DNA from: Microvirga sp. VF16
Lineage (GTDB): Bacteria; Pseudomonadota; Alphaproteobacteria; Rhizobiales; Beijerinckiaceae
Reading direction: 5' to 3'
DNA length: 64,000 nt
Assembly (NCBI RefSeq): GCF_016864375.1
Contig: NZ_CP069357.1
Span: 186,001 to 250,000, forward strand
Each line of letters opens with the position of its first letter. Position 1 is the stretch's first letter. Made by a program: the position numbers and the translations under genes. Under the pieces are notes generated by a model, which saw only the letters and a list, made by a program, of their open reading frames with translations, had not been told where the DNA came from and ran no database searches. Of this stretch, positions 17,475 through 26,764 are shown piece by piece.

Positions 17475-17738
17475 ATGTTTAGAAAGCTTCTTTTGACTCT
17501 GCCCCTTCTTTTCCTCCCGGGCATGGCCTTGGCGGAAATGGGCAGCAAGATCGATCGCGACCGTGTCAACCGCGAGGTTGAGGCTATGCAGCGGGATGGC
17601 CGCTGGGAGCGCGCCATTGCTGAAGGTCGTGCCAACAAGCAAGCCTTCGAGACGCTACGCCAAGCTCAGAACCATATGCGGCAGCCCACAACGGAGTACA
17701 CGGTGTCGGAGCCAGCCCGTCGGCGCGCCAGGCACTAA
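17475..17738 (+). CDS. Small secreted protein of unknown function
   Basis: 87 residues. A clear signal peptide (MFRKLLLTLPLLFLPGMALA) is followed by a short, charged, helical mature part with many Arg, Glu and Gln. GGAGAG lies 5 bases upstream of the ATG at 17475; an ATG at 17463 is possible but less likely. No family recognised. It is an orphan gene. Confidence 0.6.
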   Translation: MFRKLLLTLPLLFLPGMALAEMGSKIDRDRVNREVEAMQRDGRWERAIAEGRANKQAFETLRQAQNHMRQPTTEYTVSEPARRRARH

Positions 17739-17810
17739 ACATGACACGCGCGACGCAGCATCTGTTGAACCACCTCGAACGTCCCCGCCGGCGCGGTATG
17801 TCGTACCACA

Positions 17811-17845
17811 TTGCCGCGAGGGTTGGCCTGCTCAACCTCGCGGCA
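17811..17845. repeat. Strong inverted repeat
   Basis: TTGCCGCGAGGGTTG pairs with CAACCTCGCGGCAA across a 6-base loop with one bulged G. It lies in non-coding DNA downstream of the small secreted protein and has no T-run. Could be a structural RNA element or a protein-binding site. Confidence 0.5.
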
Positions 17846-18179
17846 ACCGTCACAACGCTGCTGGTGGCCGATCCTCTGTTCTGACGGCTCAGTGCGGAGG
17901 ACGTCATGCTGGATTATTGAACACGCCATGGTTGCAAGAGAGCAAGGGTCCCGACGAAGCGGTAATTCACGACCTTGAGCGAACCGGAACGCCACCTGCG
18001 ACGATCACATAACAGCGCCTCCCAGCGTGGGTGCCGGTCCACTTGCGCTGGGTCCTGAAGGAGCTTGGTCGGTTCACCCTCGTACTGCAGGGCGGCGCTC
18101 TCGAGGTGAGGTTTGAGAAGTGCAAAGTCCTCCGGCGCCACAGCCGCAGGACCAGGCTCGTGCAATCAGCCGCTTTACT

Positions 18180-18362
18180 GGAGCAGCATGAGGTTTCGTC
18201 GGGCGGTCAATCGGCAAGCTGAGATGTGTAATGGAGGCGGTCACGGCCGCCAATCGCTGTTCGCTCTGCAACAAACCTCTTTCCACCGAGCCGCAGCATA
18301 AGCCTCCCGAAAATTCTTCGTGCTCCCCGTGGAGAGTCCGGCCCTGCATTACTCCCGGCATC
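18180..18362 (+). repeat. Dispersed element, family R1
   Basis: Nearly identical to 39961-40143 for ~180 bases. It starts GGAGCAGCATGAGG and contains CTTCGTGCTCCCC as the opposite end, but homology with the second copy continues ~35 bases beyond through GTGGAGAG and GGCCCTG. No gene inside. Confidence 0.75.
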
Positions 18363-18429
18363 GATATGGCTTCATCTAGCTTAGGCAGCTACCCGGCCAT
18401 CGCATCCAACATTGTTGTTCATCATGCCA

Positions 18430-19642
18430 GGATACTATTGCTCGAATGTGGCACGCAGCGAGCCATCCAGAGTCCTGGTCCGCGTCTGCAGGAGCAGGTG
18501 CGCGCCGCGTCGGCTCCACTCATCTGCTGCTTCTTGGCAAAGCGCTTGCTGACGACGGCATTCAGTGTCGCCTCGACAAAGGCTGAGGAGATCCGCTCAC
18601 CGGACCGATAGCGCTCTCCGTAGTTGATCAGGCTCGTTTCATTGCTGGTGGTATAGATCTGGAAGTCGCGCATGGCCGTCCTGAACTTGCGCAGATTAGG
18701 GTAGCGACTGTCGAGAGCTTCGAGGTCGAGAAGCAGATCGTCGATTGCCTCGCAGGCTCGGTAGATGTTGCCATGCCAGAGGAACTACTTGATCCAGCGC
18801 AACTTATCGAGCGCCTCCAATCCGGCCTCCTTGCCATGGTGCACCAGACCTTGGGCAAACTGGCGCAGGACCGTGATCCGCATGGTGACGTGAAACCAGT
18901 CGAGGACGTGCTCGCTGCACGGGCTGATCCGCTCAGCAAGCGCGCGGACCTCGTCCCCGCCGTCAGTGATAAAGGTCAGATCCTGATTGGTCTGGAAGCC
19001 CTGTCGGCGGAGGTGATCAATAACGCGACGCTGCGGCTTGCGATCATAGCCATGAACGAAGCCGATGTAGCGGGCCTCTCCCTCTTCGGGCATGGACCGG
19101 CCGACGATGAGCTCGAAATTCTTCTTTCTGTCGCGCCAATCGCGGATGTAGCCGCCGTCCAGGCCGATGACCATCCGTCCATCAGGAATTGGCAGATCCT
19201 CCCAATCGCGAGGATCTGTGCCCTCGGTGAATGAGGCTCGCTGCTCGGCGAGATCGCCCTCTATCCGCTCGGCTGTCCGTAGGACGTGCTGACGGACCGT
19301 GGTTGCGTTGACGCCGCTCCCGACAGGAAGCACGTCGGCCAGGAGATCGGCGGCTGCTGCATAGGGCACGAGCGAAGCCCAGCGGGTCTCGAGATACAGG
19401 CGCTCTGGCGCAACGTGGTCGGGAAGCAACTGCGTCAATGGCGAGATCGTCGCTGGACCGTTGGTCTGCCGCTCTTTGGGAACGTAGAAGCGTGGGCTCT
19501 TCAGCTGGACATCTCCGAACAGAGTCCGGAAGGTGATCGGGTAGCTGCCCTTGCCTTGGAGCCGCCGACCAGTGATCTCGCAGTGCCGGTGCTTCTCAAG
19601 CCAAGCGCCGACCTGAGCCTCGACGATCTGAAGCATGATCAT
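18430..19642 (-). pseudogene. ISKra4-family transposase, broken
   Basis: The minus frame from 19642 carries ISKra4-type motifs (SPRFYVPKERQT, MVIGLDGGYIRDW, NFELIVGRSMP, VLDWFHVTMR) but meets a TAG at 18785-18787 in KLRWIK*FLWHGN. The same frame resumes (NYGERYRSGERISSAFVEAT) to about 18525, where a one-base shift is needed to continue with WSRRGAHLLLQTRT; a further stop follows in the last residues. The N-terminus also appears short. Nonsense, frameshift and truncation make it inactive. Confidence 0.8.
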
Positions 19643-19716
19643 GAGCTACATGGGCTCTCCGTGCGCTTTCGGGAGAGCCGCCACGCCGTTATCAGATCAC
19701 ATGGGCCACGGTCTCC

Positions 19717-20351
19717 TCATTGTTGATGCATGAGGCCGAGATACTCGGCGCTCCTTAGCCGAGCGTTGACGTCCTTGCGGGAGAACAGCTTGCCTGCCTC
19801 CCTTGACGTACCTCAAGGCGGCCCAGAACCTCGCGGATCTCATCGACCTCCTCGGCAGCCATCGGAGCCCTCGTACTTCGCTTCCGAGCGAGTTGAGCGA
19901 TGAAAGAGGCCAGAGCTGCCAAGTCCTCGCTGACCTCTAGCATGGTCCAGGCCTCGCGCTGCGCCAGGAAGCTGGCCACACCGCCGCAATCCTCCGGCGG
20001 ACAGGATCCATCTCCGTCCAGGCAAAGTGGATAGGTCGTCCCATGAAGAGCCTCATGCCGGCTCTCGAGGCGCACCTCGCGCTCCCATGGAATGTTGAGA
20101 TCGTACTCGTAGCGGAAGCGGCTCCTTGAGCGGAGGCGCAGCTCTGAAAGCGGAATATCCGGTGATCGGACCGCCAACTCCAGGGAGCCGAACCGTCTGG
20201 CCCGGAGCATGAACTGGAATAGGTTGACGCCCTCCCAGCCCATTGCCACCTGAACGACACCATGCAACTGCCGCAGCGTCATGCTGGTTGGCAGCCGAAC
20301 CCGCCGCCAGATCATGGGGCTGATGCCAAGCAGCCAGACCTTGAACTGCAA
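19717..20351 (-). pseudogene. Plasmid pRiA4b ORF-3-like protein, frameshifted near the end
   Basis: About 185 residues fit PF07929 (PRiA4_ORF3, also called IS1096 passenger TnpR-like): PMIWRRVRLPTSMTLRQLH, QVAMGWEGVNLFQF, YEYDLNIPWE, and CPPEDCGGVASF. The predicted TTG start has GGAG upstream. The natural C-terminus (KLFSRKDVNARLRSAEYLG, then LMHQQ and stop at 19717) is in a different frame, so a one-base shift has occurred near 19790-19810. Function of the family is unknown; it commonly sits next to transposases, as here beside ISKra4. Confidence 0.75.
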
Positions 20352-20402
20352 AATCTCCGGCGCCGTGGAAGGGGCAGGCCGCCCGGTTTTGGAGGGGTGC
20401 GC

Positions 20403-20497
20403 GTTGGCAAACGGAGGTGTCCCGCAGCCTTGTCTGGCTGGAAACTTTGTACAGCCAACCCCTTATCAAACTGCCCCACAGAACCTCATGCTCTCCA
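20403..20497. repeat. Dispersed element, family R3 (one end)
   Basis: Second copy of the ~100-base sequence at 10890. Ends CCCCACAGAACCTCATGCTC. It lies just upstream of the pRiA4b ORF-3-like gene. Confidence 0.65.
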
Positions 20498-20638
20498 GGA
20501 TGGCACGTTCCGTCAACATCGCACTCTCGTCTGTCATAAGGGCTCTTGGTTCAGCGCTGAGGCGTGGCCAGTCCTTACCAATCTTGGAGCCTCATCCAGG
20601 CTGTCAATGGTGCAGCCAGGAGCGGGCCAGGGCACGCG

Positions 20639-21091
20639 TCACATCTCGGTGTCGGCGTCCGGGTTGGACTTGGCCTCTGCGGGCGTCGCATCTTTCACCG
20701 TGATCCTGACGATGTGGCTCTCCACCTTGCCACTGGCCGACTTGACCTCGTAGCTGACCTCGTCGGCTCCCTTGTAGGTGGGGTTGGGCTTATAGAAGAT
20801 CCCTTGGGCGGTGGCCTCCAGCTTCGGGCAGCGGGAGATCCGTCCGGCTTTGAGCTTCCCACTCCGTACATTCAGTTCGCCATGCTTGGGTGAGGTCACC
20901 ACCCGGACGGTTGGCAGCGGCCCTGATGTGCAGTCCTTCTGCACGTTGCCGTAGACGCCTAAGCGGTGCGACTTGCCCGCGACCACATCCGTGCTCCGGT
21001 AGGCGCTGTTGGTCTGAGCCAGGACGGCGGTTCCAGACAGGGCAAGGATGCAGGCAAAGGCGAAGGTCGCGGCAGGCTGCAAATGGTGCAT
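20639..21091 (-). CDS. Secreted beta-rich protein of unknown function
   Basis: 150 residues. A signal peptide (HHLQPAATFAFACILALSG, cleavage after VLAQ) leads into a beta-rich domain with TSPKHGELNVRSGKL, two cysteines (KDCTSG and SRCPKL) and a YKGADEVSYEVKSASGKVE motif reminiscent of cadherin- or Ig-like repeats in secreted alphaproteobacterial proteins. ACGGAG precedes the ATG at 21091. Likely periplasmic or surface. It is the last gene of a minus-strand stress cluster, though a 250-base gap separates it. Confidence 0.65.
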   Translation of the reverse strand: MHHLQPAATFAFACILALSGTAVLAQTNSAYRSTDVVAGKSHRLGVYGNVQKDCTSGPLPTVRVVTSPKHGELNVRSGKLKAGRISRCPKLEATAQGIFYKPNPTYKGADEVSYEVKSASGKVESHIVRITVKDATPAEAKSNPDADTEM

Positions 21092-21344
21092 TCTTAAACT
21101 CCGTACGGGGATCGTGCTGCAGGAAATGATGAGGCTGAAAAGCGGTGTAAGGTCACCGGGCAACGGCGTTGGCGGGCCGGGGTTCCGTCTTTGTCGTAAT
21201 GCCTGAGGAGCGCATGGACCTCCGGCGGCGGCGCACGGTACTGGGGATCCGAGTGGTCTCCAAGACGGGCGCTCGGATCGGGAGGGATGAGATCATGGGG
21301 CGGCCCGCCCCTGCCCGGGAGGGCCGCCCCATCGTTGATCTGAC

Positions 21345-21905
21345 TCAGATGTCCTCTTCGAAGCTAAAGTCATCGCCGCCAGAATCCTCGGCAGCCGCTT
21401 GCTGCGGCTCGGCCTGTGCGGCGTCGGCGGCTTTGGTCTCGTCGCCACCTGAGAAGGCATCGGCAATCAAGTTGCCCAGCAGCACGCCGCCGGCCACACC
21501 CATGGCAGTCTGGGCCGCGCCAGCCAGGAAGCCACCGCTACCACGGGGAGCCATGTGGGGCGGCATGCCGTGCATCGGCTGCTGATAGGGCTGATGCGGC
21601 TGATAAGCGGGTTGCGGCTGCGGCCGTGACTGTCCGCCACCGAAAAGGCCGGACAGAAAACCGCCCCCGCCTGCAGGACGGCTGGCAAGCTCCTGCTCCA
21701 TCTGCTGGATGCGGCCTTGGGCGGCATTCAGCGCCTGCTCCTGCACCACAATGGTCTGAGCCATGTAGTAGGGGGCATTCGGCTGCCGCGCGATCTGAGA
21801 GCGGATGAACTCCGCCGCCTGGGCGTCCGGAGCTCCGGCTTGGCCCTCAACCTGGGCAATCTTGCCGAAGAGCTGTTCGATGGCCTGACGGTCCTGATGA
21901 TCCAT
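21345..21905 (-). CDS. DUF2076 family protein
   Basis: 186 residues. DHQDRQAIEQLFGKIAQVE at the N-terminus and RQPNAPYYMAQTIVVQEQAL identify DUF2076 (PF09849), a family of periplasmic or membrane-associated ligand-binding-like proteins of unknown role. A coiled coil (residues ~65-85) and a Pro/Gln-rich linker are followed by a Gly-rich hydrophobic stretch (GGFLAGAAQTAMGVAGGVLL) and an acidic tail. The start at 21905 is chosen because AAGGATCG precedes it and family members begin MDHQDR. Confidence 0.8.
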   Translation of the reverse strand: MDHQDRQAIEQLFGKIAQVEGQAGAPDAQAAEFIRSQIARQPNAPYYMAQTIVVQEQALNAAQGRIQQMEQELASRPAGGGGFLSGLFGGGQSRPQPQPAYQPHQPYQQPMHGMPPHMAPRGSGGFLAGAAQTAMGVAGGVLLGNLIADAFSGGDETKAADAAQAEPQQAAAEDSGGDDFSFEEDI

Positions 21906-21936
21906 GAAAATCGATCCTTTCAACAATGGACGGAGA

Positions 21937-22656
21937 TTACTCTTCGCGCTGTCCGGTGAGGCTGAGGAGCAGCTGGAAGAGATTGATGAAGTTCAGATAC
22001 AGCGAGAGGGCGCCGAACACCGCCATCTTGTTGTTGGCCTCGTGGCCGTAGCCCTCCGCGTACTGTTCCTTGATCGACTGCGTGTCGTAGGCGGTCAGGC
22101 CCGTGAACACGAGCACGCCGATGATCGAGATCGCGAACTGCAGGGCACTCGACGCGAGAACGATGTTGACCAGCGAGGCGATGATGATGCCGATCAGACC
22201 CATGAACAGGAACGAGCCGAACTTCGAGAGATCACGCTTGGTGGTGTAGCCGTAGAGGCTGGTCGCGCCGAACATGGCGGCGGTGATGAAGAAGGTGCGG
22301 GCAATGCTGGCGCCGGTGAAGACCAGGAACACGGAGGCGAGCGACAGCCCCATCACCGCCGAGAAGGCGAAGAAGGCGGTGCGTGCGGATGCCGCCGTCA
22401 TCCGGTCCATGCGGAACGAGAAGAAGAAGATGAAGGCCAGAGGAGCCAGCATCACCACCCATTTGAGTGGCGTCTGGAAGATCGGCACGTAGAGGGCCGG
22501 GGTCGAGGCGACGAAGTAGGCGACAAGCCCTGTCACGACAAGGCCGATGCCCATGGTGTTGTAGACCCGCAGCATGTGCTGGCGCAGGCCCTCATCGAAG
22601 ACGGCGCCGCTGGCGCGGGCCGTGGTGGTCTGCCAGGCATAGGGAGTGTTCATCAA
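21937..22656 (-). CDS. Bax inhibitor-1 family membrane protein, YbhL/YccA type
   Basis: 239 residues with seven membrane segments. LRVYNTMGIGLVVTGLVAYF and GLTAYDTQSIKEQYAEGYG near the C-terminus are signatures of the BI-1/YccA family (PF01027), Ca2+-leak-like channels; E. coli YccA modulates FtsH. An AGGAGG site lies 8 bases upstream. It sits between an anti-sigma factor and DUF2076, close to ftsH, so a role in membrane protein quality control is inferred. Confidence 0.9.
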   Translation of the reverse strand: MMNTPYAWQTTTARASGAVFDEGLRQHMLRVYNTMGIGLVVTGLVAYFVASTPALYVPIFQTPLKWVVMLAPLAFIFFFSFRMDRMTAASARTAFFAFSAVMGLSLASVFLVFTGASIARTFFITAAMFGATSLYGYTTKRDLSKFGSFLFMGLIGIIIASLVNIVLASSALQFAISIIGVLVFTGLTAYDTQSIKEQYAEGYGHEANNKMAVFGALSLYLNFINLFQLLLSLTGQREE

Positions 22657-22674
22657 TAGTCCTCCTGATTGAAA

Positions 22675-23436
22675 TTACTGAAGCTTACGGGATAGCCGGA
22701 GGGCTGCCCGTTCGATGGACTTGTCGCTGCCAGTGCCCGTCAGCGCATAGGCGAGTTGGCCCGTTTGCCAGTAGACGGTCTTCGCTTCGTCAAAGCGGGC
22801 AATGGTGGGGTCGATGACGTTGAAGACCGGCACATGGGCGGCAAACAGCGACAACTGGCCGAGATCACCGGCATCGACGGCGATCTCGACGCTATGGCCG
22901 TCGCGGGACGGGAAAACTTGGGCATCGCGAACCTGCCAGCCCTCCGGCAAGGCTGGTAGCCGGATTCCGGTTTCGGCCAAGATCTCGGCCGGGTCGTACG
23001 CGGCGGTCTCGCGTTGCGAGACCATGCGGGCACGCACCAGAGCCGTCTCGTGCGAGTGCAGGGCGTCTTCGACGAAGGCCGGCGGCGTGGGTGACGCCTC
23101 GCTGTCAGTGACGCCCAGGCCAACCTGCCCATGGGCGAACCAGCCAAACCCGATGAGCATCACCACGGCGGCGACGCGACGGAGCTTCAGACCCAGCTCC
23201 TGCCAGGTAAGGGCACGCTCGAGCCGGGTTGCCGCCGCGAGCAGAGACTCCGCCGGGCGGGGCAGCGGAGCCGCATGGAGCAGCCGAAGGGCGTCCCGGT
23301 CCTTCAGATCGGCCATGATCCGAATGGCGGCCTCCGGATCATGGGCAAGATGCTCCTCGACCTCGATCCGCCGGGCAGGGTCGAGCTGCTCGTCCACATA
23401 GGCGAGGAGGTCGGCTTCGGTGATGGGGTCAGACAT
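22675..23436 (-). CDS. Anti-sigma factor for the adjacent ECF sigma
   Basis: 253 residues. An N-terminal anti-sigma helix bundle (ITEADLLAYVDEQLDPARR and VEEHLAHDPEAA) lacks the HxxxCxxC zinc motif. One membrane segment (VAAVVMLIGFGWFAHG, near residue 105) splits it into a cytoplasmic sigma-binding part and a ~130-residue periplasmic domain. The start at 23436 overlaps the sigma gene by 8 bases, so synthesis is coupled. It would hold the sigma factor inactive at the membrane until an envelope signal acts. Confidence 0.85.
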   Translation of the reverse strand: MSDPITEADLLAYVDEQLDPARRIEVEEHLAHDPEAAIRIMADLKDRDALRLLHAAPLPRPAESLLAAATRLERALTWQELGLKLRRVAAVVMLIGFGWFAHGQVGLGVTDSEASPTPPAFVEDALHSHETALVRARMVSQRETAAYDPAEILAETGIRLPALPEGWQVRDAQVFPSRDGHSVEIAVDAGDLGQLSLFAAHVPVFNVIDPTIARFDEAKTVYWQTGQLAYALTGTGSDKSIERAALRLSRKLQ

Positions 23437-23977
23437 CGGATCCTCCGACGATGCGCAGGCTCGGACGCCTGGCTTCGGACGGCTGCGTAAGATCGGCTCC
23501 CGCCTCAAAGTCGCGCAAGGCGGCGCGAGCGCGACTCAGGCGGGACATGAGGGTGCCAACCGGGATCTTCAGGGCGTTGGCGGCCTCCTGGTAGGACAGG
23601 CCCTCGATGGCCACGAGATGCAAAGCGGCACGCTGCTCGTCCGGCAGACCCATGAAGGCAGCCTGGACCTGCTGAAGCCGCATCCGGCTTTCCTGCTCAG
23701 GCGGGGCCTCGGTGTCGACGAAGGCTGATGCCTGCTCCAGGCGGCGCAATTCCGCAACGTGTCGGCGTCGGTGATCAATGAAAGTGTTGTGCAGGATCGA
23801 CATCAGCCAGCCGCGCAGGTTGCCGCTTGAGCGAAACGAATTGCGCCGCTCGTAGGCGCGGACAAGGGTGTCCTGCACCAAGTCCTCAGCCTGGGCCTCA
23901 TCCCGTGCCAGCGAACGGGCATAGCGCCGCAAGGGCCTGAGTAGTGCGACAACATCTGCGCGCTTAGCGTCATTCAT
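23429..23977 (-). CDS. ECF RNA polymerase sigma factor
   Basis: 182 residues. Region 2 includes DEAQAEDLVQDTLVRAYERR and NLRGWLMSILHNTFIDHRRR; region 4 includes GLPDEQRAALHLVAIEGLSYQ and IPVGTLMSRLSRARAALR. Typical ECF size and order, lacking regions 1 and 3. Followed by its anti-sigma factor. Direct targets are not visible; the flanking ftsH and BI-1 genes suggest a membrane-stress regulon (inference). Confidence 0.92.
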   Translation of the reverse strand: MNDAKRADVVALLRPLRRYARSLARDEAQAEDLVQDTLVRAYERRNSFRSSGNLRGWLMSILHNTFIDHRRRHVAELRRLEQASAFVDTEAPPEQESRMRLQQVQAAFMGLPDEQRAALHLVAIEGLSYQEAANALKIPVGTLMSRLSRARAALRDFEAGADLTQPSEARRPSLRIVGGSDV

Positions 23978-24101
23978 ATGAGGTGTACGGGGCTGCTCGT
24001 GGGTTTAATCCGGAAGAATGTCAGAATTTTTTGCCCATACCTCTCAACGCCGGTTCCGGAGAAGGAATGGCGGCGCTGAAACAGCTCCCGCCTTTTCTGG
24101 T

Positions 24102-26030
24102 TCAGTTCTGTGGCTGCGGGACTAGACCCCCGTCGCTCTCGCGCGGCCGGCCGCGGCCGGCGGTGGGCACGGCGGAGCCGCGGCTGGGGGTGATGGTCTC
24201 GCCGGTGTCGCGCACCGGGGGCTGGCCGTCGAGCAGATGGCGGATCTCGTCGCCGGTCAGGGTCTCGTATTCGAGCAGGCCGCGGGCCAGGGCCTCGAGC
24301 TCATGCGCCTTCTCGGTCAGGATGCGGCGGGCATCGTTGAGCCCGTCCTCGACTAGGCGGCGGACCTCCGAGTCGATCTTCTGGGCGGTGGCCTCGGAAA
24401 TGTTCTGCTGGCGTCCCATGGACATGCCGAGGAAGACCTCGTCCTGGTTCTCGCCATAGGCCACCGTGCCGAGTTCCGGCGAGAAGCCCCACTTGGTCAC
24501 CATCATCCGAGCGAGACGGGTCGCCTGCTCGATGTCCGACTGAGCGCCCGAGGTGACCTTGTCCTTGCCGAAGATCATCTCCTCGGCGATGCGGCCGCCC
24601 ATCATGATGGCAAGGCGCGAGGTCATCTGCTCGTAGGACATGGACAGTTTGTCCCGCTCGGGCAGCTGCATGACCATGCCGAGCGCGCGGCCGCGCGGGA
24701 TGATGGTCGCCTTGTGGACCGGATCGGTCGCCGGGACGTTGAGGGCGACGACGGCGTGGCCGGCCTCGTGATAGGCGGTCAGGCGCTTCTCGTCGTCGGT
24801 CATGACCAGGGTGCGGCGCTCAGCGCCCATCATCACCTTGTCCTTGGCGTCCTCGAACTCCTTCATCGTGACGATGCGCTTGCCGCGGCGAGCGGCGAGC
24901 AGCGCCGCCTCGTTGACGAGGTTCATGAGGTCGGCGCCCGAGAAGCCAGGGGTGCCGCGGGCAATGACCTTCAGGTCCACATCGGGAGCGAGCGGCACCT
25001 TGCGCACATGGACGCGCAGGATCTTCTCGCGGCCCAGGACGTCCGGATTCGGGACGACGATCTGGCGGTCGAAGCGGCCCGGACGCAGGAGCGCCGGATC
25101 GAGCACGTCGGGACGGTTGGTGGCCGCGATGATGATCACGCCCTCGTTGGCCTCGAAGCCGTCCATCTCGACCAAGAGCTGGTTGAGGGTCTGCTCGCGC
25201 TCGTCGTTACCACCGCCGAGGCCGGCGCCGCGATGGCGGCCGACCGCGTCGATCTCGTCGATGAAGATGATGCAGGGGGCGTTCTTCTTCGCCTGCTCGA
25301 ACATGTCGCGCACGCGGGAGGCACCGACGCCGACGAACATCTCGACGAAGTCGGAACCCGAGATGGTGAAGAACGGCACGTTGGCTTCGCCCGCCACCGC
25401 GCGGGCGGTCAGGGTCTTACCGGTGCCGGGAGGGCCGACCAGCAGCACGCCGCGCGGAATGCGGCCGCCGAGGCGCTGGAACTTCTGCGGATCGCGTAGG
25501 AATTCCACGACCTCCTGCAGGTCTTCCTTGGCCTCGTCGATGCCGGCGACATCGTCGAAGGTGACGCGGCCATGCGCCTCCGTCAGGAGCTTCGCCTTCG
25601 ACTTGCCGATCGACAGCAGCCCGCCGCCACCCTGCTTGTTCATGGCGTTGCGCGACAGCCAGACCACGAGGCCGATCATCAAGGCAAACGGCAGCAGCGA
25701 CAGCAGCAGACTGCCGAGCAGGCTCGGCTGCGGCGGTGGCTCGGCCTTGATCACGACACCCTTCTGCTGCAGCTGGGCAATGAGGCCGGCACCTTGCGGG
25801 ACATAGGTCGTGATGCGGCCGCCTGTCGAGCGCTCGGCGATGACCTCCTGCCCCTGGATGGTGACGGAGCGGATCTCGCCCTGATCGACTGCCGTCACAA
25901 AAACAGAGTAGGGGAGTTGATCCGGCTGAGGTGCTGACGTGTTCTGGAAGTAGAACAGCGACAGCAGGGACATGACTGCAGCTGCTATCGCAAAATTGCG
26001 GAAGTTCGGCGCTGCATTGGGGTTGTTCAT
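24102..26030 (-). CDS. ftsH: ATP-dependent zinc metalloprotease FtsH
   Basis: 642 residues, full length. Two membrane segments (residues ~12-28 and ~107-126) flank a small periplasmic domain. The AAA domain has Walker A GPPGTGKT (199-206), Walker B IIFIDEID (~254-261), the pore motif around FVEMFVG and an arginine-finger region RPGRFDRQ. The protease domain carries HEAGH at 421-425. It degrades misfolded or unassembled membrane proteins. Alphaproteobacteria normally have a chromosomal ftsH beside tilS; this one, beside a sigma factor, TerC and BI-1, is probably a second, accessory FtsH (inference). Confidence 0.95.
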   Translation of the reverse strand: MNNPNAAPNFRNFAIAAAVMSLLSLFYFQNTSAPQPDQLPYSVFVTAVDQGEIRSVTIQGQEVIAERSTGGRITTYVPQGAGLIAQLQQKGVVIKAEPPPQPSLLGSLLLSLLPFALMIGLVVWLSRNAMNKQGGGGLLSIGKSKAKLLTEAHGRVTFDDVAGIDEAKEDLQEVVEFLRDPQKFQRLGGRIPRGVLLVGPPGTGKTLTARAVAGEANVPFFTISGSDFVEMFVGVGASRVRDMFEQAKKNAPCIIFIDEIDAVGRHRGAGLGGGNDEREQTLNQLLVEMDGFEANEGVIIIAATNRPDVLDPALLRPGRFDRQIVVPNPDVLGREKILRVHVRKVPLAPDVDLKVIARGTPGFSGADLMNLVNEAALLAARRGKRIVTMKEFEDAKDKVMMGAERRTLVMTDDEKRLTAYHEAGHAVVALNVPATDPVHKATIIPRGRALGMVMQLPERDKLSMSYEQMTSRLAIMMGGRIAEEMIFGKDKVTSGAQSDIEQATRLARMMVTKWGFSPELGTVAYGENQDEVFLGMSMGRQQNISEATAQKIDSEVRRLVEDGLNDARRILTEKAHELEALARGLLEYETLTGDEIRHLLDGQPPVRDTGETITPSRGSAVPTAGRGRPRESDGGLVPQPQN

Positions 26031-26106
26031 CTTGATGCTTTCTGAACCACAAGGAACGAATTGATCCTGGCAAATATTTGCAGGACTGGTTTGCGTCTCG
26101 CCGCCG

Positions 26107-26511
26107 TCAGCGCTGGAAACGGCGCGGCACAGGATGAACCCGGTCGAGATGATTACAAAGCAGCGCCATGTTGCGAAGGTTTGAACGGTAAAACACGTCG
26201 CCGACCCAGCCGACGACGGGGATTGCGCTGATCACGAAGTCGACACCGGTATTCCCGATCATGCGAAGGACGATCGAGGTCGGCACGCCGAGACGGTACG
26301 CCTCCCAGATCAGATAAGCCGACATGCCTTTTGAGGTCAGGGTTCCAACGCCCGGAACTAGGTTCAGGAGCGCATCAGCGCCGAAGCGTATATTTGTTCC
26401 CGGTACGCGAATGGCGCTATCGAGGAACCGCGCGAGAGTATCGAGTCGCGCTCGTGTCGTGCGCGCCCGGAAGGAGGTGTCATTGAAGGAGGTATAAGAG
26501 TAAGACGTCAC
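26107..26511 (-). CDS. DUF4112 protein
   Basis: 134 residues. LARFLDSAIRVPGTNIRFG and LLNLVPGVGTLTSKGMSAYL followed by VDFVISAIPVVGWVGDVFY define DUF4112 (PF13430), a small membrane-associated family of unknown role. An AGGAGG site precedes the ATG at 26511. Its leader contains a hairpin shared with the terC leader (see 26561), so both genes may answer the same signal. Confidence 0.85.
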   Translation of the reverse strand: MTSYSYTSFNDTSFRARTTRARLDTLARFLDSAIRVPGTNIRFGADALLNLVPGVGTLTSKGMSAYLIWEAYRLGVPTSIVLRMIGNTGVDFVISAIPVVGWVGDVFYRSNLRNMALLCNHLDRVHPVPRRFQR

Positions 26512-26560
26512 AGTCGTCTCCCAGATGCGGAGCAGATTGATATACTCCTCAGGTGAGAGA

Positions 26561-26604
26561 GTCCGACATCGCAGTCTTGGAGAAGATTGCCAGAGGGGCC
26601 CGGA
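26561..26604 (-). ncRNA. Structured leader element upstream of DUF4112 (copy 2)
   Basis: On the minus strand GTCCG..CGGAC forms an outer stem enclosing GGGCCCCTCTGG, a hairpin GCAATCTT-CTCC-AAGACTGC and GATGT. The same architecture with different paired bases stands before terC at 27580. It ends ~50 bases before the DUF4112 ATG. It may belong to the published TerC-associated RNA motif; I cannot run the covariance model. Confidence 0.6.
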
Positions 26605-26764
26605 CCCCGGTAAATGCTAGATAGGGGTCGGGACGCCTGGCTACAAGACCAGGCCAGAACCCTGATGCATCAGTGATTTTTCGCCAGCGCCAAACCAGAG
26701 CACGGCTCTGCAATGGCTCGCTTCTGAAGCCAGAGGCGAGCCATCCTGTTCGCTGGGTCAGCTG

